Positions 25,790-35,117 of a stretch of 64,000 nt of DNA are shown one piece after another. Every line of letters starts with the position of its first letter. The first letter of the stretch is position 1. The notes beneath the pieces are model-generated. The model made no database searches and had not been told where the DNA came from. It worked only from the letters and a program-made list of their open reading frames with translations. The stretch covers positions 1 to 64,000 of the forward strand of contig CAYYMH010000019.1 in assembly GCA_964472785.1 (NCBI GenBank), in the 5' to 3' direction. The position numbers and the translations under genes were made by a program. This DNA is from CAYYMH01 sp964472785. Lineage in GTDB: Bacteria; Zhuqueibacterota; Zhuqueibacteria; Thermofontimicrobiales; Thermofontimicrobiaceae.

Positions 25790-26473
25790 TCATTTATAAA
25801 CCGTTGGGTCATCAACACCCTCCTCTGCAAACCCCTTCTTTCGCAGCAGGCAGCTATCGCAGTGCCCGCATGCTTTTCCGTCCGCCGATGGATCGTAACA
25901 GCTTAATGTCAGCGAATAATCCACACCAAGTTCCAATCCTTTTTTGATAATCTCCGCTTTGGTAAGTTTACTTAATGGAGTGTGGATTTTGAACTTTTGC
26001 CCTGAACTGCCAGCTTTGGTTCCAAGATTTGCCATGGTTTGGAATGACCTGATAAACTCGGGACGACAATCCGGGTATCCTGAAAAATCTACCACATTAG
26101 CACCGATGAAAATATCACTCGATCCAATCGACTCTGCCCAGCCCAGCGCAATAGACAGAAAAATAATATTCCGTGCCGGAACATAAGTCACTGGAATATT
26201 TGCCGCCATCTCCTGCGTGTCACGATTTTTGGGTACATTAATCGTGTCAGTTAAGGCGGAACCGCCAATTTTTGATAAAGCGATATCGATAATTAAATGC
26301 TTTTCAACACCGATCTGTTTTGCTACTTGCTTGGCAGCCTTCAACTCGACCTGGTGACGTTGTCTGTAATCAAAGCTGATGGCGAACAACTGAAAATCCA
26401 TGCTTTTCGCTATGGCTAGCGTTGTGGATGAGTCGATACCGCCGCTCAACAATACAACTGCTTTTTTGATCAT
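25790..26473 (-). CDS. queC: 7-cyano-7-deazaguanine synthase
   Basis: ATP-dependent conversion of 7-carboxy-7-deazaguanine to preQ0. The PP-loop VLLSGGIDSST is at the N-terminus. The C-terminal zinc site is CYDPSADGKACGHCDSCLLR, with four cysteines. The ATG at 26473 overlaps the queE stop (TGATG) and has GGGGAG upstream; a GTG one codon earlier is less likely. The 227 residues are full length. It is the third gene of a queD-queE-queC operon. Confidence 0.97.
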   Translation of the reverse strand: MIKKAVVLLSGGIDSSTTLAIAKSMDFQLFAISFDYRQRHQVELKAAKQVAKQIGVEKHLIIDIALSKIGGSALTDTINVPKNRDTQEMAANIPVTYVPARNIIFLSIALGWAESIGSSDIFIGANVVDFSGYPDCRPEFIRSFQTMANLGTKAGSSGQKFKIHTPLSKLTKAEIIKKGLELGVDYSLTLSCYDPSADGKACGHCDSCLLRKKGFAEEGVDDPTVYK

Positions 26474-27111
26474 CACACTCCCCGTATATTTTTTCCCCAG
26501 ATGACTTTATGTAACTGAATCTGCAACCGAATCGGTAATGACTTTTCTAAAATCCATTCAGCCAAATTGGCTGGTTGCAAAATTTCAAATGCAGGTTGAA
26601 AAATGACTGGTACCTTTTCAGTCAGGCTGTGTTTATTGACAAAATCAATCGCCCAATCAAAATCTTGCTTATTTGAAATAACAAATTTCAAATTATCCGT
26701 TCGTCTTAAGTCATCCAAATTTGGCATAAAAAATTTATCCACTTCTCCACTTCCTGGACATTTTACATCGACAATCCTCACTATCGGCGATTTTAATGGA
26801 CGAATATCCAAAGTACCATTAGTCTCAAGTAAAACGGTTTTATTCAACTCAATTAATTTTTCACCTAACCGCTCTGTTTCCTTTTGCAACAAAGGCTCTC
26901 CGCCGGTAATTTCAACAAGCTCGCTGTTGAAACGATCACTCTGTTTGAGAATTTCTTCAATCGAAAAATACTCACCATGTTCGTAGGCATAGGGTGTGTC
27001 ACAGTATTTACACCGGAGATTGCATCCGGTGAACCGGATAAACACGCAGGGAAATCCGGCGTATGTGGATTCGCCCTGAATGCTGTAAAATATTTCATTG
27101 ATTTTCAACAT
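26473..27111 (-). CDS. queE: 7-carboxy-7-deazaguanine synthase
   Basis: Radical SAM enzyme that contracts the ring of 6-carboxy-tetrahydropterin. FYSIQGES starts the protein, then RFTGCNLRCKYCDTPYA supplies the CxxxCxxC cluster ligands, followed by EITGGEPLLQ. The 212 residues match the family. It shares one base with queD upstream and three with queC downstream, so the three genes are almost certainly one transcript. Confidence 0.97.
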   Translation of the reverse strand: MLKINEIFYSIQGESTYAGFPCVFIRFTGCNLRCKYCDTPYAYEHGEYFSIEEILKQSDRFNSELVEITGGEPLLQKETERLGEKLIELNKTVLLETNGTLDIRPLKSPIVRIVDVKCPGSGEVDKFFMPNLDDLRRTDNLKFVISNKQDFDWAIDFVNKHSLTEKVPVIFQPAFEILQPANLAEWILEKSLPIRLQIQLHKVIWGKNIRGV

Positions 27112-27479
27112 TATTCTTCATAAATTGCTGAATATTTTTCGGATTCACTCACCTCGACTGAAACAACTTGCAGATATTCCGGTACATTTCGCCTTAATGA
27201 ATAAAAAATATATTTCGCCAAATTCTCAGATGTCGGATTCAGCTCATTGTCGAATGGCGGTATTTCGTTCAACATTTCATGATCCAATTTATCAATAATT
27301 TCCTTTAAGTTCTGCTTTAATTGTTTGAAGTCATAGGCAATACCGATTTTGTTTAATTGATTTGTTCCAAGTATTGCTTTTACCTGCCAATTATGTCCGT
27401 GTATTTTTTCGCAAGCGCCTTCGTACCCTCTTAAACTGTGCGCCGCTGCAAATGTCATTTTCGCTGCTATTTTGTACAC
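27111..27479 (-). CDS. queD: 6-carboxy-5,6,7,8-tetrahydropterin synthase
   Basis: First committed step of the queuosine/preQ0 branch, from 7,8-dihydroneopterin triphosphate. Zinc ligands are in FAAAHSL and KIHGHNW, with the catalytic Cys in GACEKIHGHNW. The C-terminal VEVSESEKYSAIYE supplies the pterin-anchoring Glu. Start codon is GTG at 27479, with AGGGAG six bases upstream. The 122-residue length is usual. No preQ1 riboswitch fold was recognised in the 100 bases upstream. Confidence 0.95.
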   Translation of the reverse strand: MYKIAAKMTFAAAHSLRGYEGACEKIHGHNWQVKAILGTNQLNKIGIAYDFKQLKQNLKEIIDKLDHEMLNEIPPFDNELNPTSENLAKYIFYSLRRNVPEYLQVVSVEVSESEKYSAIYEE

Positions 27480-27566
27480 TCGTTTCTCCCTGATTTACTA
27501 TTATATGATTTTTTTGAATATAACAAAATAAAATGCATTATTCAAATTAAATTTGCATTAAAACAT

Positions 27567-27595
27567 AAAAAAAGCCCAGATTATGATCTGAGCCT
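27567..27595 (-). terminator. Intrinsic terminator downstream of the C25 peptidase
   Basis: On the minus strand GGCTCAGAT-CATA-ATCTGGGC followed by seven T. It lies about 100 bases after the peptidase stop and just upstream of queD, so it separates the two transcription units. Confidence 0.85.
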
Positions 27596-27698
27596 TTTCG
27601 AAATAATTATGCATTTACTTGAAATTAACTAACTATTTTCGGAATCCGGTCTCCACTACATTATCAGCCTACAATTAAAACTCCAGCCATTCTAATCC

Positions 27699-30600
27699 TC
27701 ATTTCATTAACGCCATTTTTCTCATCTCAACATAGTTACCGGCTTCTAATTTGCACACATATAATCCCGATGTCACTTTTCTTCCGGAGTCATCTTTTCC
27801 ATTCCATATCGCTTGATAATGACCGGCAGCTTTTTTCTCGTCTACAAGTGTTCGTATCTTTTGACCGAGTGTATTGTAAATACATAATTTCACATTGCTT
27901 AATTCCGGAAGCTGATAATCTATTTTTGTTTCCGGATTAAACGGATTTGGATAATTCTGGAATAATTTATAACTTAAAGATCCCTTTTCATCGTTTTGAG
28001 CGCCAACATGAATCACTGTCTGCGGAGCATTTTGATTTTGTTGGTTAATTCGGAATTGTTCAAAATTGACATGACACGATTTTTCTTTTTCTGCAACAAC
28101 ATTAAATGCGAGCTCCAAAAAACAACCCTGCAAATTTTTTGGTTCAAGCGCAAAACCAGTTAATCTCAGACGTCCAGCTTCTGATTTATTCAAATATATT
28201 TGAAAACCTTCGATCTCTTGTGTTTTTTCCAATGTCACGAATTCGAGGATATTTTCATCGTAAGTTAGTGTCGCGTCAAAAGAAAGGACGTTCATCTTTT
28301 CAGTCACTTTTAGCGGAATTAAAATCTGTTCTTTTGAAAGCACTTCGATTGTGTTTATCACTGAATCACCGAAATTTTTATCCTTATGTTTCGCTAACAG
28401 ATTTCCTGGTGACCAGTTTCCGTCAACATCCCCTAAAATGATTGCTCTAAAATCCTGATTGGCATAATTTGAATTCAGAGAATTATAGTAACGGCTTCCA
28501 GGATTAAATGTCCATTCCCCCACCTGTGAATCCTGATTTGGAGTGAGTCCCACAGCATATTGCGCAATCAAAGAAGCGTCGTACATCTGAACAGATCCGT
28601 TCTTATCAACATCTGCGGCAATTTGCTGGTTATCTGTTGCATTGGGAAACATACCCACCGCAATGCGTGCTGTCAAAGCCGCATCATACCCGATGATGCA
28701 ATAATTTATGAGTCCTGAACTTTTTGATGCGTCGATATCAAAATTGTTATTTGCTTGAAGAGATTCAAAGGTGAATGTACCGGAAGAACCGGTTGTTTGA
28801 GAATTATGCGAGCCGCCGGAAATTTCAACTTGTGCTTCATTCACAGGCAAATCTGAACTATGATATTTTATCGTTCCGGAGATGGAATAAGTGCTCGGCT
28901 GTGCATTTTTCCCGAGACGATAGAGCGCCGGATCGCCGTACAAATTGAAATCGAACATATTCTGCCAGCAAACCCAGCCCCAAGAGCTGTACATGAAATG
29001 ATTAGCGTAATAGACTTTTGAATTGTAAAGAGCTTCACCTACATTATCGTCATGATTGATCAAATAATAGTAGAAATAATAATCCATGGATGCATTTCCG
29101 CCGTGATTTTGGTGACGCCAACCGATGCTGTACCAGGAGACCCTGCTTGATGCAACAATACCGGAAGAACCACGCCGAATCATGTCTTTTCCCAAATTAC
29201 TGCTTTCCGGATATCCGTTATTGCAGGAGCACGCAAAGATGATCGGACCACTATTCGGCAACGAAGAACAATCATTTGAGGAAATCATTGCCTGCCATTT
29301 CATTTCTCCGGCGCCACTTTCCGGAACACCATCACCATCGTCGTGATCCCACCACTTGCGATAGGCGGCAGTTTTGCTGCCGTGTGCCCACCAGTTTACC
29401 ATACCGTAATTATGATTTGACCAATCGTTGACAACGTTATTGTGAGTCAAACTTTGATCACAGGAATAACTCGAAGCGTCAACTCCGGCTTTCTCATACA
29501 TGGTTGTCGAACTGCCGCCTTTATTGGAAACCAGTGTTTTATGAATTTCCATTAATGCGGCGCCATCTGTTTTGGAATATCCCCGGTTATCTTCATTCTG
29601 ATAATTACTCATGGCGCCAAGCAACAGTGCATTTTTCTTCCATGAACCTCTATTGCTCTCAAAATTAACTAATTTATCACAAATATCAGAAACTGTCGAT
29701 CCATCGCTCCAGGGAATACGCCCCACATAAACTTCAGCGACCCAATCGACATTGTCCTGCCCATATTCGCCGTAGCGGCTATCGCCATCAGAATCCCAGT
29801 TCCCGGTCAAATCGGCGTAATAATAATCTGTTGGAGTTGCCTCGCTGGAAGTGTTCGGTTTCGGATAACAGATTCGCATCGGTACATTATTGACATCGCC
29901 TACAAGGAGTACGTATTCGATTCCCCATTCGCCGTATTTGTCGATCAGAAAATTTCGGATTTTTTCGGGCAAATCGCTACCTGTGTAATTATTGTTTATC
30001 CACTCGACGGTCTTAACTGCCACCGAAAAACCAATACTTGTTTTCCAATTGACCAGTGATGAGACTGAAGACTCCAGGGCATTCGTGGTAATAATGACAT
30101 AATTATAATTACCCGAGGCTAAATAATTGTTTTTAGGTTTAGGATACCATTCATCCAGTACCTCATAGTTTTGCAACAGTCTTCGGGCTGATTTCACTAT
30201 TTCTTCACTTGATGGGTTTTGATTTTTAACAATACTGCGGGTAGTTGAATATTGAATAATAATCTCGGCTTTTGGATAGTGTACAAGTATTTCCGAAACC
30301 GGATTATAAGAGAAGGGACAAAAAGCAACTCTCACAAATTTATAATCCCGGAATTGTCCTTCACCATCGTACCAGCCGACATCAGCCGGATAAAATTGAT
30401 CTGCTGAATAACTTTCCTGCTTATTTTTTTGATAAACTGTTTCAGCCTCTTCGATTAAATCTTGTTGCAGGTTCATGGGAAAAACCATTGGTGCAGGAGT
30501 TATTTTGAAGTTCCCATCCACCTTCACTTCATCCACACCATTCACTTCAACTGATATAACTTCTGCACCAAACGGAATTGCAAAAAGGAAAGATTTATAA

Positions 30601-30812
30601 GGCAGCATTGGCTGACCGGGGGTCAGTAAATTGCCAAAATTCTCCATCCGAATTTCGTGTGTAGCATCAGAAAGAGTAATTATCTCAAAAGTCTCTGCTT
30701 GGACCTTTGCTGTAATTTCTTCACCATGGAGTGCTGTCACTCCAAAAATTACACTAAACCAGAACGCAATGATCATCACGCGCACATCCCGTACCCAACC
30801 ACACATGATCAT
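27699..30812 (-). CDS. C25 (gingipain-type) peptidase with dockerin-like, cohesin-like and type IX sorting domains
   Basis: Secreted cysteine peptidase of 1037 residues. A signal peptide (VMIIAFWFSVIFGVTALHGE) and propeptide-like region precede the C25 catalytic domain at about 230-625. The catalytic pair is likely His477 in WWAHGSK and Cys528 in FACSCNNG. A carboxypeptidase-regulatory-like beta domain follows (SISGTIKYHSS), then a dockerin-like calcium repeat (ADVDKNGSVQMYDAS), a cohesin-like domain around 840-930, and a C-terminal sorting domain with FQNYPNPFNPETKIDYQLP ending MRKMALMK. The last domain predicts export by the type IX system. Confidence 0.92.
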   Translation of the reverse strand: MIMCGWVRDVRVMIIAFWFSVIFGVTALHGEEITAKVQAETFEIITLSDATHEIRMENFGNLLTPGQPMLPYKSFLFAIPFGAEVISVEVNGVDEVKVDGNFKITPAPMVFPMNLQQDLIEEAETVYQKNKQESYSADQFYPADVGWYDGEGQFRDYKFVRVAFCPFSYNPVSEILVHYPKAEIIIQYSTTRSIVKNQNPSSEEIVKSARRLLQNYEVLDEWYPKPKNNYLASGNYNYVIITTNALESSVSSLVNWKTSIGFSVAVKTVEWINNNYTGSDLPEKIRNFLIDKYGEWGIEYVLLVGDVNNVPMRICYPKPNTSSEATPTDYYYADLTGNWDSDGDSRYGEYGQDNVDWVAEVYVGRIPWSDGSTVSDICDKLVNFESNRGSWKKNALLLGAMSNYQNEDNRGYSKTDGAALMEIHKTLVSNKGGSSTTMYEKAGVDASSYSCDQSLTHNNVVNDWSNHNYGMVNWWAHGSKTAAYRKWWDHDDGDGVPESGAGEMKWQAMISSNDCSSLPNSGPIIFACSCNNGYPESSNLGKDMIRRGSSGIVASSRVSWYSIGWRHQNHGGNASMDYYFYYYLINHDDNVGEALYNSKVYYANHFMYSSWGWVCWQNMFDFNLYGDPALYRLGKNAQPSTYSISGTIKYHSSDLPVNEAQVEISGGSHNSQTTGSSGTFTFESLQANNNFDIDASKSSGLINYCIIGYDAALTARIAVGMFPNATDNQQIAADVDKNGSVQMYDASLIAQYAVGLTPNQDSQVGEWTFNPGSRYYNSLNSNYANQDFRAIILGDVDGNWSPGNLLAKHKDKNFGDSVINTIEVLSKEQILIPLKVTEKMNVLSFDATLTYDENILEFVTLEKTQEIEGFQIYLNKSEAGRLRLTGFALEPKNLQGCFLELAFNVVAEKEKSCHVNFEQFRINQQNQNAPQTVIHVGAQNDEKGSLSYKLFQNYPNPFNPETKIDYQLPELSNVKLCIYNTLGQKIRTLVDEKKAAGHYQAIWNGKDDSGRKVTSGLYVCKLEAGNYVEMRKMALMK

Positions 30813-31092
30813 TTTCCTTTCACTGTTTTTTCAGTTTTTGATATAATTATTTCAAAGTGAAATTTTATCCTTCAAATTGGAATTAAGTTACAGGTTACGA
30901 GTCATTCTAATATTTGAAATATATGAAATTAGGACTGTGTTATTTAATTTTCATCCTAATAAAGACAAAAATTATACCAATTTTGGTGAATACATCTCAG
31001 CATCTTTTAATTTACAAAAATAATTTAAAATCAAATTGATGGAAAGATATGGAGGAATTATAATGAGAAATGAAACATTAATAAAAGCGCTA

Positions 31093-32064
31093 TCAACGAT
31101 AAAGCCAACAACGAACTGAATGTCCCGAATCGATTTCGATAAGTTCAGGTTCAACCTGCTTACACTGCTCTATCGCATCAGAGCATCGTCCGTAAAATTT
31201 GCAGCCTATCGGGAGCTTTCCTAAACCGGGAACAGTGCCAGGGATTGTTTTCAGTTTATTTTGATCATCATCGGAAATTTTTGGAATAGATTCAAGTAAT
31301 CCTCGAGTGTAGGGATGCTTTGGATTGTTGAATAACGAATACACCAATGCAGTTTCGACAATTTTACCGAGATACATCACAATCACCTTTTCAACAATTT
31401 CTGCCACAATTCCCAAATCGTGGGTAATGAGCAACACTGCCATGCCAAACCGCTCTCGAATTTCAAAAATCAATTCGAGAATTTGCGCTTGAATTGTAAC
31501 ATCCAGTGCAGTTGTTGGTTCATCCGCAATCAACAGGCTCGGATTGCAGGAAAGCGCCATTGCAATCATTACACGTTGCTTCATTCCGCCGCTCATTTGA
31601 TGAGGATATTCATTTATTCGCTTTTCCGACGCCGGAATCCGTACCGATTTGAACATCTCAATTGTTTTTTCAATCGCCTCCTTCTTTTTTAAATTCTGAT
31701 GTAATTGAATGGCTTCAGCAACCTGATCTCCAACTTTAAACACCGGATTTAACGACGTCATCGGTTCCTGAAAAATCATTGAGATTTCATTTCCACGAAA
31801 CTTTCTCAGCTCCTCGCTCGACAAAGCAAGCAGATTCCGATTTTTAAAAAGCACTTTTCCACCAACAATTTTGCCGGGAGGGTCAGGAACCAATCGTAAA
31901 ATAGATAAAGCAGTTACACTTTTGCCGCAGCCTGATTCCCCAACAATACCGACAATTTCTTTTTTTCGAATTGAGAAGCTGACGCCATCTACTGCCTTAA
32001 TGATACCCTCTTCCGTGTTGAAGTATGTTTTCAAATTTTCTATTTCTAAAAGATTATCGTTCAT
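31093..32064 (-). CDS. Oligopeptide/dipeptide ABC transporter ATPase, OppD/DppD type
   Basis: Cytoplasmic ATPase of a peptide importer. Walker A is GESGCGKS, the signature SGGMKQRVMIAMAL, and Walker B LLIADEPTTALD followed by ITHDLG. The C-terminal oligopeptide-transporter extension (GCKFYGRCSDAIEQC) carries spaced cysteines typical of OppD/DppD. The 323-residue length is normal. No permease or second ATPase adjoins it, so it is a stand-alone gene here. The only other Opp-like gene is a binding protein at 54.5 kb. Confidence 0.93.
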   Translation of the reverse strand: MNDNLLEIENLKTYFNTEEGIIKAVDGVSFSIRKKEIVGIVGESGCGKSVTALSILRLVPDPPGKIVGGKVLFKNRNLLALSSEELRKFRGNEISMIFQEPMTSLNPVFKVGDQVAEAIQLHQNLKKKEAIEKTIEMFKSVRIPASEKRINEYPHQMSGGMKQRVMIAMALSCNPSLLIADEPTTALDVTIQAQILELIFEIRERFGMAVLLITHDLGIVAEIVEKVIVMYLGKIVETALVYSLFNNPKHPYTRGLLESIPKISDDDQNKLKTIPGTVPGLGKLPIGCKFYGRCSDAIEQCKQVEPELIEIDSGHSVRCWLYR

Positions 32065-32084
32065 GTTTGGTAACTATTTAGAGC

Positions 32085-32200
32085 ACTTTCTTTGCCACAA
32101 AGACGCCAAAACTCTAAGTTACACAAAGAAAAGCATCTCAAAAATATGCTAACAGTTTTCTCTGGTTTTCTTTGTGTCTTCGGGACTTCGTGGCTGAAAA
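32085..32200. repeat. Intergenic imperfect palindrome, CTTTGTG family, copy B
   Basis: Runs from TTTCTTTGCCACAAAGACGC to TTTGTGTCTTCGGGACTTCG with a ~50-base centre. It matches the reverse complement of copy A over most of its length, with shared CACAAAGACGCCAAAACTC and a later TTTGTGTCTTCG half. It fills the gap between the OppD gene and the next minus-strand gene. Confidence 0.75.
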
Positions 32201-32232
32201 GTGACCATGTTTGTAAATTTTTGCTTCACCTG

Positions 32233-33366
32233 TTATTTAGAATTATCAAAAAATTCAACAGAAATAAACCTGGGCCGGTAAATCCGGGTATCTTCTGCCA
32301 TTTCCCCAAAGGATAATGAATTGCATACATAACTAATCACAATCTGATTTTCATCTTGTGAGAGGTGCGGATGAGCTTTTGCCGCATAACAAAAATAATT
32401 CTCGCTCCAGTCAACTTCAGGGCACTGATAAACCAGCACCGGATCACTCCAGGGTCCGATGGGTGATTTTGAAAATCGCAGCAGAATATTCTTTGACATG
32501 CCGTTTTCAGTATAAGTGACCACATAACGGTTCAAATATGTTTGGTAATGAACCGTATATTCCGTACTGAAGCCGCCAAAAAGTTCTGCAAGCTGATCCG
32601 CATTTTCTTTCCATCCCTCAGCAGATAAAAATTCCCATTTTTCAAAATGAACGATATCCTGCAAATTGACTCTGGCAACCACCATCGTCTTATTCAGTCG
32701 GTATCCTGACTCTTTTTCTTTCACACCATAAATGTAGAGTAATCCGTCGTGTTCTAAAAAAGCACTCCCAAAATACAAACGTTCTGTTTTTTTAAAATCA
32801 GCCCAGGGAATTTCAAATTGCTGAAAGTTCCATTCTGCCGGCGAATCAAAAGGATTGTCAATGACAGCGATCCAATTGCCGTTTATTCTAAAATCAAATA
32901 TTGAGCTTGATCCGGTTCGTTCTATTTGCATCAGAAAAAGGTAAAGTATATTATGATTCATGTAGCCATCGAAAAACCAGAATTTACCTTCACCAGTTTT
33001 GGGAGAGATAAATGGCTGGTGATTTTCCCCTTTTGGTGTTTTCCAATAAAATTCAAAGCGAACTGAGTCACTTTGAGCACCCGTCTGCAATGCAATAGAG
33101 TTTGCAATCATCGTTGCGTTCTCATGTCTGCTGTTATTGACTTCACCGATCCAGGTGTCACCGAAAAGCCAGACAACCAAACTGTCACGAAGCTGAACAG
33201 AGTAAACACCGTCAGCGCCAGTCCAGCCTTGAGTACGGTTGAAATGTTCTTCAAATTCAGGAAGCGGTTTTACGATAAAATCTAAAGCCGATTGAGCAAT
33301 CAAAAAAGAAGATTGAAGAAAAAAATATAGCAGCGCAACAAATCGCTTTTTAATGGTTCGTTTCAT
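32233..33366 (-). CDS. Exported propeller-type protein, DUF4185/DUF5005-like
   Basis: A 377-residue protein with a signal peptide (FVALLYFFLQSSFLIAQS). Its body has the repeated beta-strand pattern of five-bladed propeller glycosidase-like proteins, including VVWLFGDTWIGEV, KFWFFDGYMNHN, FLEHDGLLYIYGVKEKE and RFSKSPIGPWSDP. These 'sample-and-describe' blades are seen in DUF4185/DUF5005 and family 43-like proteins. No confident catalytic residues could be named. The role, perhaps in carbohydrate binding or hydrolysis, is inferred. Confidence 0.7.
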   Translation of the reverse strand: MKRTIKKRFVALLYFFLQSSFLIAQSALDFIVKPLPEFEEHFNRTQGWTGADGVYSVQLRDSLVVWLFGDTWIGEVNNSRHENATMIANSIALQTGAQSDSVRFEFYWKTPKGENHQPFISPKTGEGKFWFFDGYMNHNILYLFLMQIERTGSSSIFDFRINGNWIAVIDNPFDSPAEWNFQQFEIPWADFKKTERLYFGSAFLEHDGLLYIYGVKEKESGYRLNKTMVVARVNLQDIVHFEKWEFLSAEGWKENADQLAELFGGFSTEYTVHYQTYLNRYVVTYTENGMSKNILLRFSKSPIGPWSDPVLVYQCPEVDWSENYFCYAAKAHPHLSQDENQIVISYVCNSLSFGEMAEDTRIYRPRFISVEFFDNSK

Positions 33367-33699
33367 CTTCTCAAGAGGTATATTTGTTCAAGACATTCGT
33401 TAAGTTTTATTTTGAAAAAGAAAGAATGCAAATTGAAATATAATAATTATTTTCACTAAAGCAAGCAGAATTTCTCAATGTTAATATTCGATCTTGTTTC
33501 ATTTTATTTACAAATTAATTTTCATGCAATTTAATTATTTTCAACAAATTAATCTACTTCAATTAAATAGCTGTCAAGATTAAAATAATTTTATTTGTCA
33601 TCGGCATGGAATTTGTATTTAGTAAAGCCTGAGCACTAAGAAAGCCAATTGAAAATTACCACTACGTTTGTACTAAAAGCACCAATATTTGGGAGCACC
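33367..33699. other. Intergenic region between divergent genes
   Basis: About 330 AT-rich bases separating the divergent propeller gene and the sigma-54 regulator. It should hold promoters for both. A minus-strand TTGACA at about 33571-33576 lacks a convincing -10 at 17 bases. No GG-N10-GC sigma-54 site was seen. Confidence 0.5.
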
Positions 33700-35055
33700 A
33701 TGAAAAATTCCAAGCCGATATTAGTCGTAGATGACGACGATTTGATGTTAGCATTAATGCGCGACAAGTTAAAAACGCAAAAGATGGAAGTTGTTGTGGC
33801 AGAGGATGGTCACCAAGGTATTGAAATATTTGAAAAACACCAGCCGAAAATTGTATTTATCGACTTAAATATGCCGAAAATGAACGGCATCGAATTAATG
33901 GAAAAGATACTGGAGGAAGATCCCTCGGTCTCGGTGATTATTTTTACCGGTGATGCTACCATTGACACGGCAGTGGAAGCAATGAGAAAAGGCGCCTATG
34001 ATTATATGCCGAAACCGATTGACATCAAAAAAATTTCTCTGATCATCGAACGCATTCAAAAATCCCAGAATATTCTGGAAGAAAAAAAGATTTATCAGGA
34101 ACAACTGGATCAGCTTTTTGGATTTCGTAATTTTATTGGTGTGAGCGAAAGTATCCGAAAGGTGTTTGATCAAATTAAACAGGTGGCGAATACGGATTCT
34201 TCAGTACTGATTACCGGCGACAGTGGCACAGGAAAAGAACTGGTTGCCAATGCATTGCACTATTCCAGCAAACGAAAAGGCAAGCCATACATCAAGGTGA
34301 ATTGCGCAGCGCTTCCGGAAACAATTATTGAAAGTGAGCTATTCGGGCATGAAAAAGGCGCTTTTACATCTGCCGTAGCGCGTCGAATCGGACGCTTCGA
34401 ACTGGCTGACGGCGGCACTGTTTTTTTAGATGAAATCGGGGATATTCCGACGTCAACACAGGTCAAATTACTGCGGGTTCTCGAATCGCGTGAGTTTGAG
34501 CGCATCGGTGGTAATGAGACCATCAAGGTGGATATCCGCCTCATTACTGCCACCAACAGAAATCTTGAACAGTTGGTTAAGGAGAGCAAATTTCGGGAAG
34601 ATTTGTATTATCGCTTGAACGTGATCAATATCCAAATGGCGCCGCTTGTCGAACGCAAGGAAGATATTCCGGTATTGGCAAATCACTTCCTGAAAAAGTA
34701 CGCTACGGAAATGAACAAACCAATTAAAAGTATTTCTCAAAAGGCCATGGCGATTCTGGAATCATATTCCTGGCCCGGCAATGTGCGCGAATTAGCAAAT
34801 ACAATTGAACGTTCGGTTGTCTTCTGCAAAGGTAAAATGTTAACGGAAAAAGATTTGCCATCGAACATTATGGCTCATGCGTCGGGGTGTCCGGTGAGCC
34901 TGGAACTTCCCTCCTATTCTTTAGCAAAAGCGGAAAAAAGATTAATTTACAAAGTGCTCAAAGAAACGCACTGGAATATAAAAAATGCAGCCAAACTCCT
35001 TGAGGTCAGCCGGGGCACTCTTTACAGCAAGATTGACAAACATCAATTGAAATAG
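33700..35055 (+). CDS. Sigma-54-dependent response regulator, NtrC family
   Basis: Two-component activator: receiver, AAA+ and Fis-type DNA-binding domains. The ATG at 33700 is chosen because GGGAG lies four bases upstream and the receiver starts right after it (KPILVVDDDD); an upstream in-frame start would add 17 unrelated residues. Phosphoacceptor Asp55 is in FIDLNMP. Walker A is TGDSGTGKE; the sigma-54 contact loop is GAFTSA (220-225) in place of the usual GAFTGA. Walker B is GGTVFLDEIGD. The C-terminus has NAAKLLEVSRGTLYSKI, a Fis-like helix-turn-helix. No histidine kinase adjoins it. Confidence 0.95.
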   Translation: MKNSKPILVVDDDDLMLALMRDKLKTQKMEVVVAEDGHQGIEIFEKHQPKIVFIDLNMPKMNGIELMEKILEEDPSVSVIIFTGDATIDTAVEAMRKGAYDYMPKPIDIKKISLIIERIQKSQNILEEKKIYQEQLDQLFGFRNFIGVSESIRKVFDQIKQVANTDSSVLITGDSGTGKELVANALHYSSKRKGKPYIKVNCAALPETIIESELFGHEKGAFTSAVARRIGRFELADGGTVFLDEIGDIPTSTQVKLLRVLESREFERIGGNETIKVDIRLITATNRNLEQLVKESKFREDLYYRLNVINIQMAPLVERKEDIPVLANHFLKKYATEMNKPIKSISQKAMAILESYSWPGNVRELANTIERSVVFCKGKMLTEKDLPSNIMAHASGCPVSLELPSYSLAKAEKRLIYKVLKETHWNIKNAAKLLEVSRGTLYSKIDKHQLK

Positions 35056-35117
35056 CTTGATCAAAGTTGCTACAGCTATTTTAGATTTTAATTCAAACGA
35101 ATCTACTTCCGCTTTTA

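Noticed and set aside
27480..27566. PreQ1 riboswitch upstream of queD
   Set aside because: No compact GC hairpin followed by the A-rich tail and ribosome-binding-site pairing was seen; the region is plain AT-rich.
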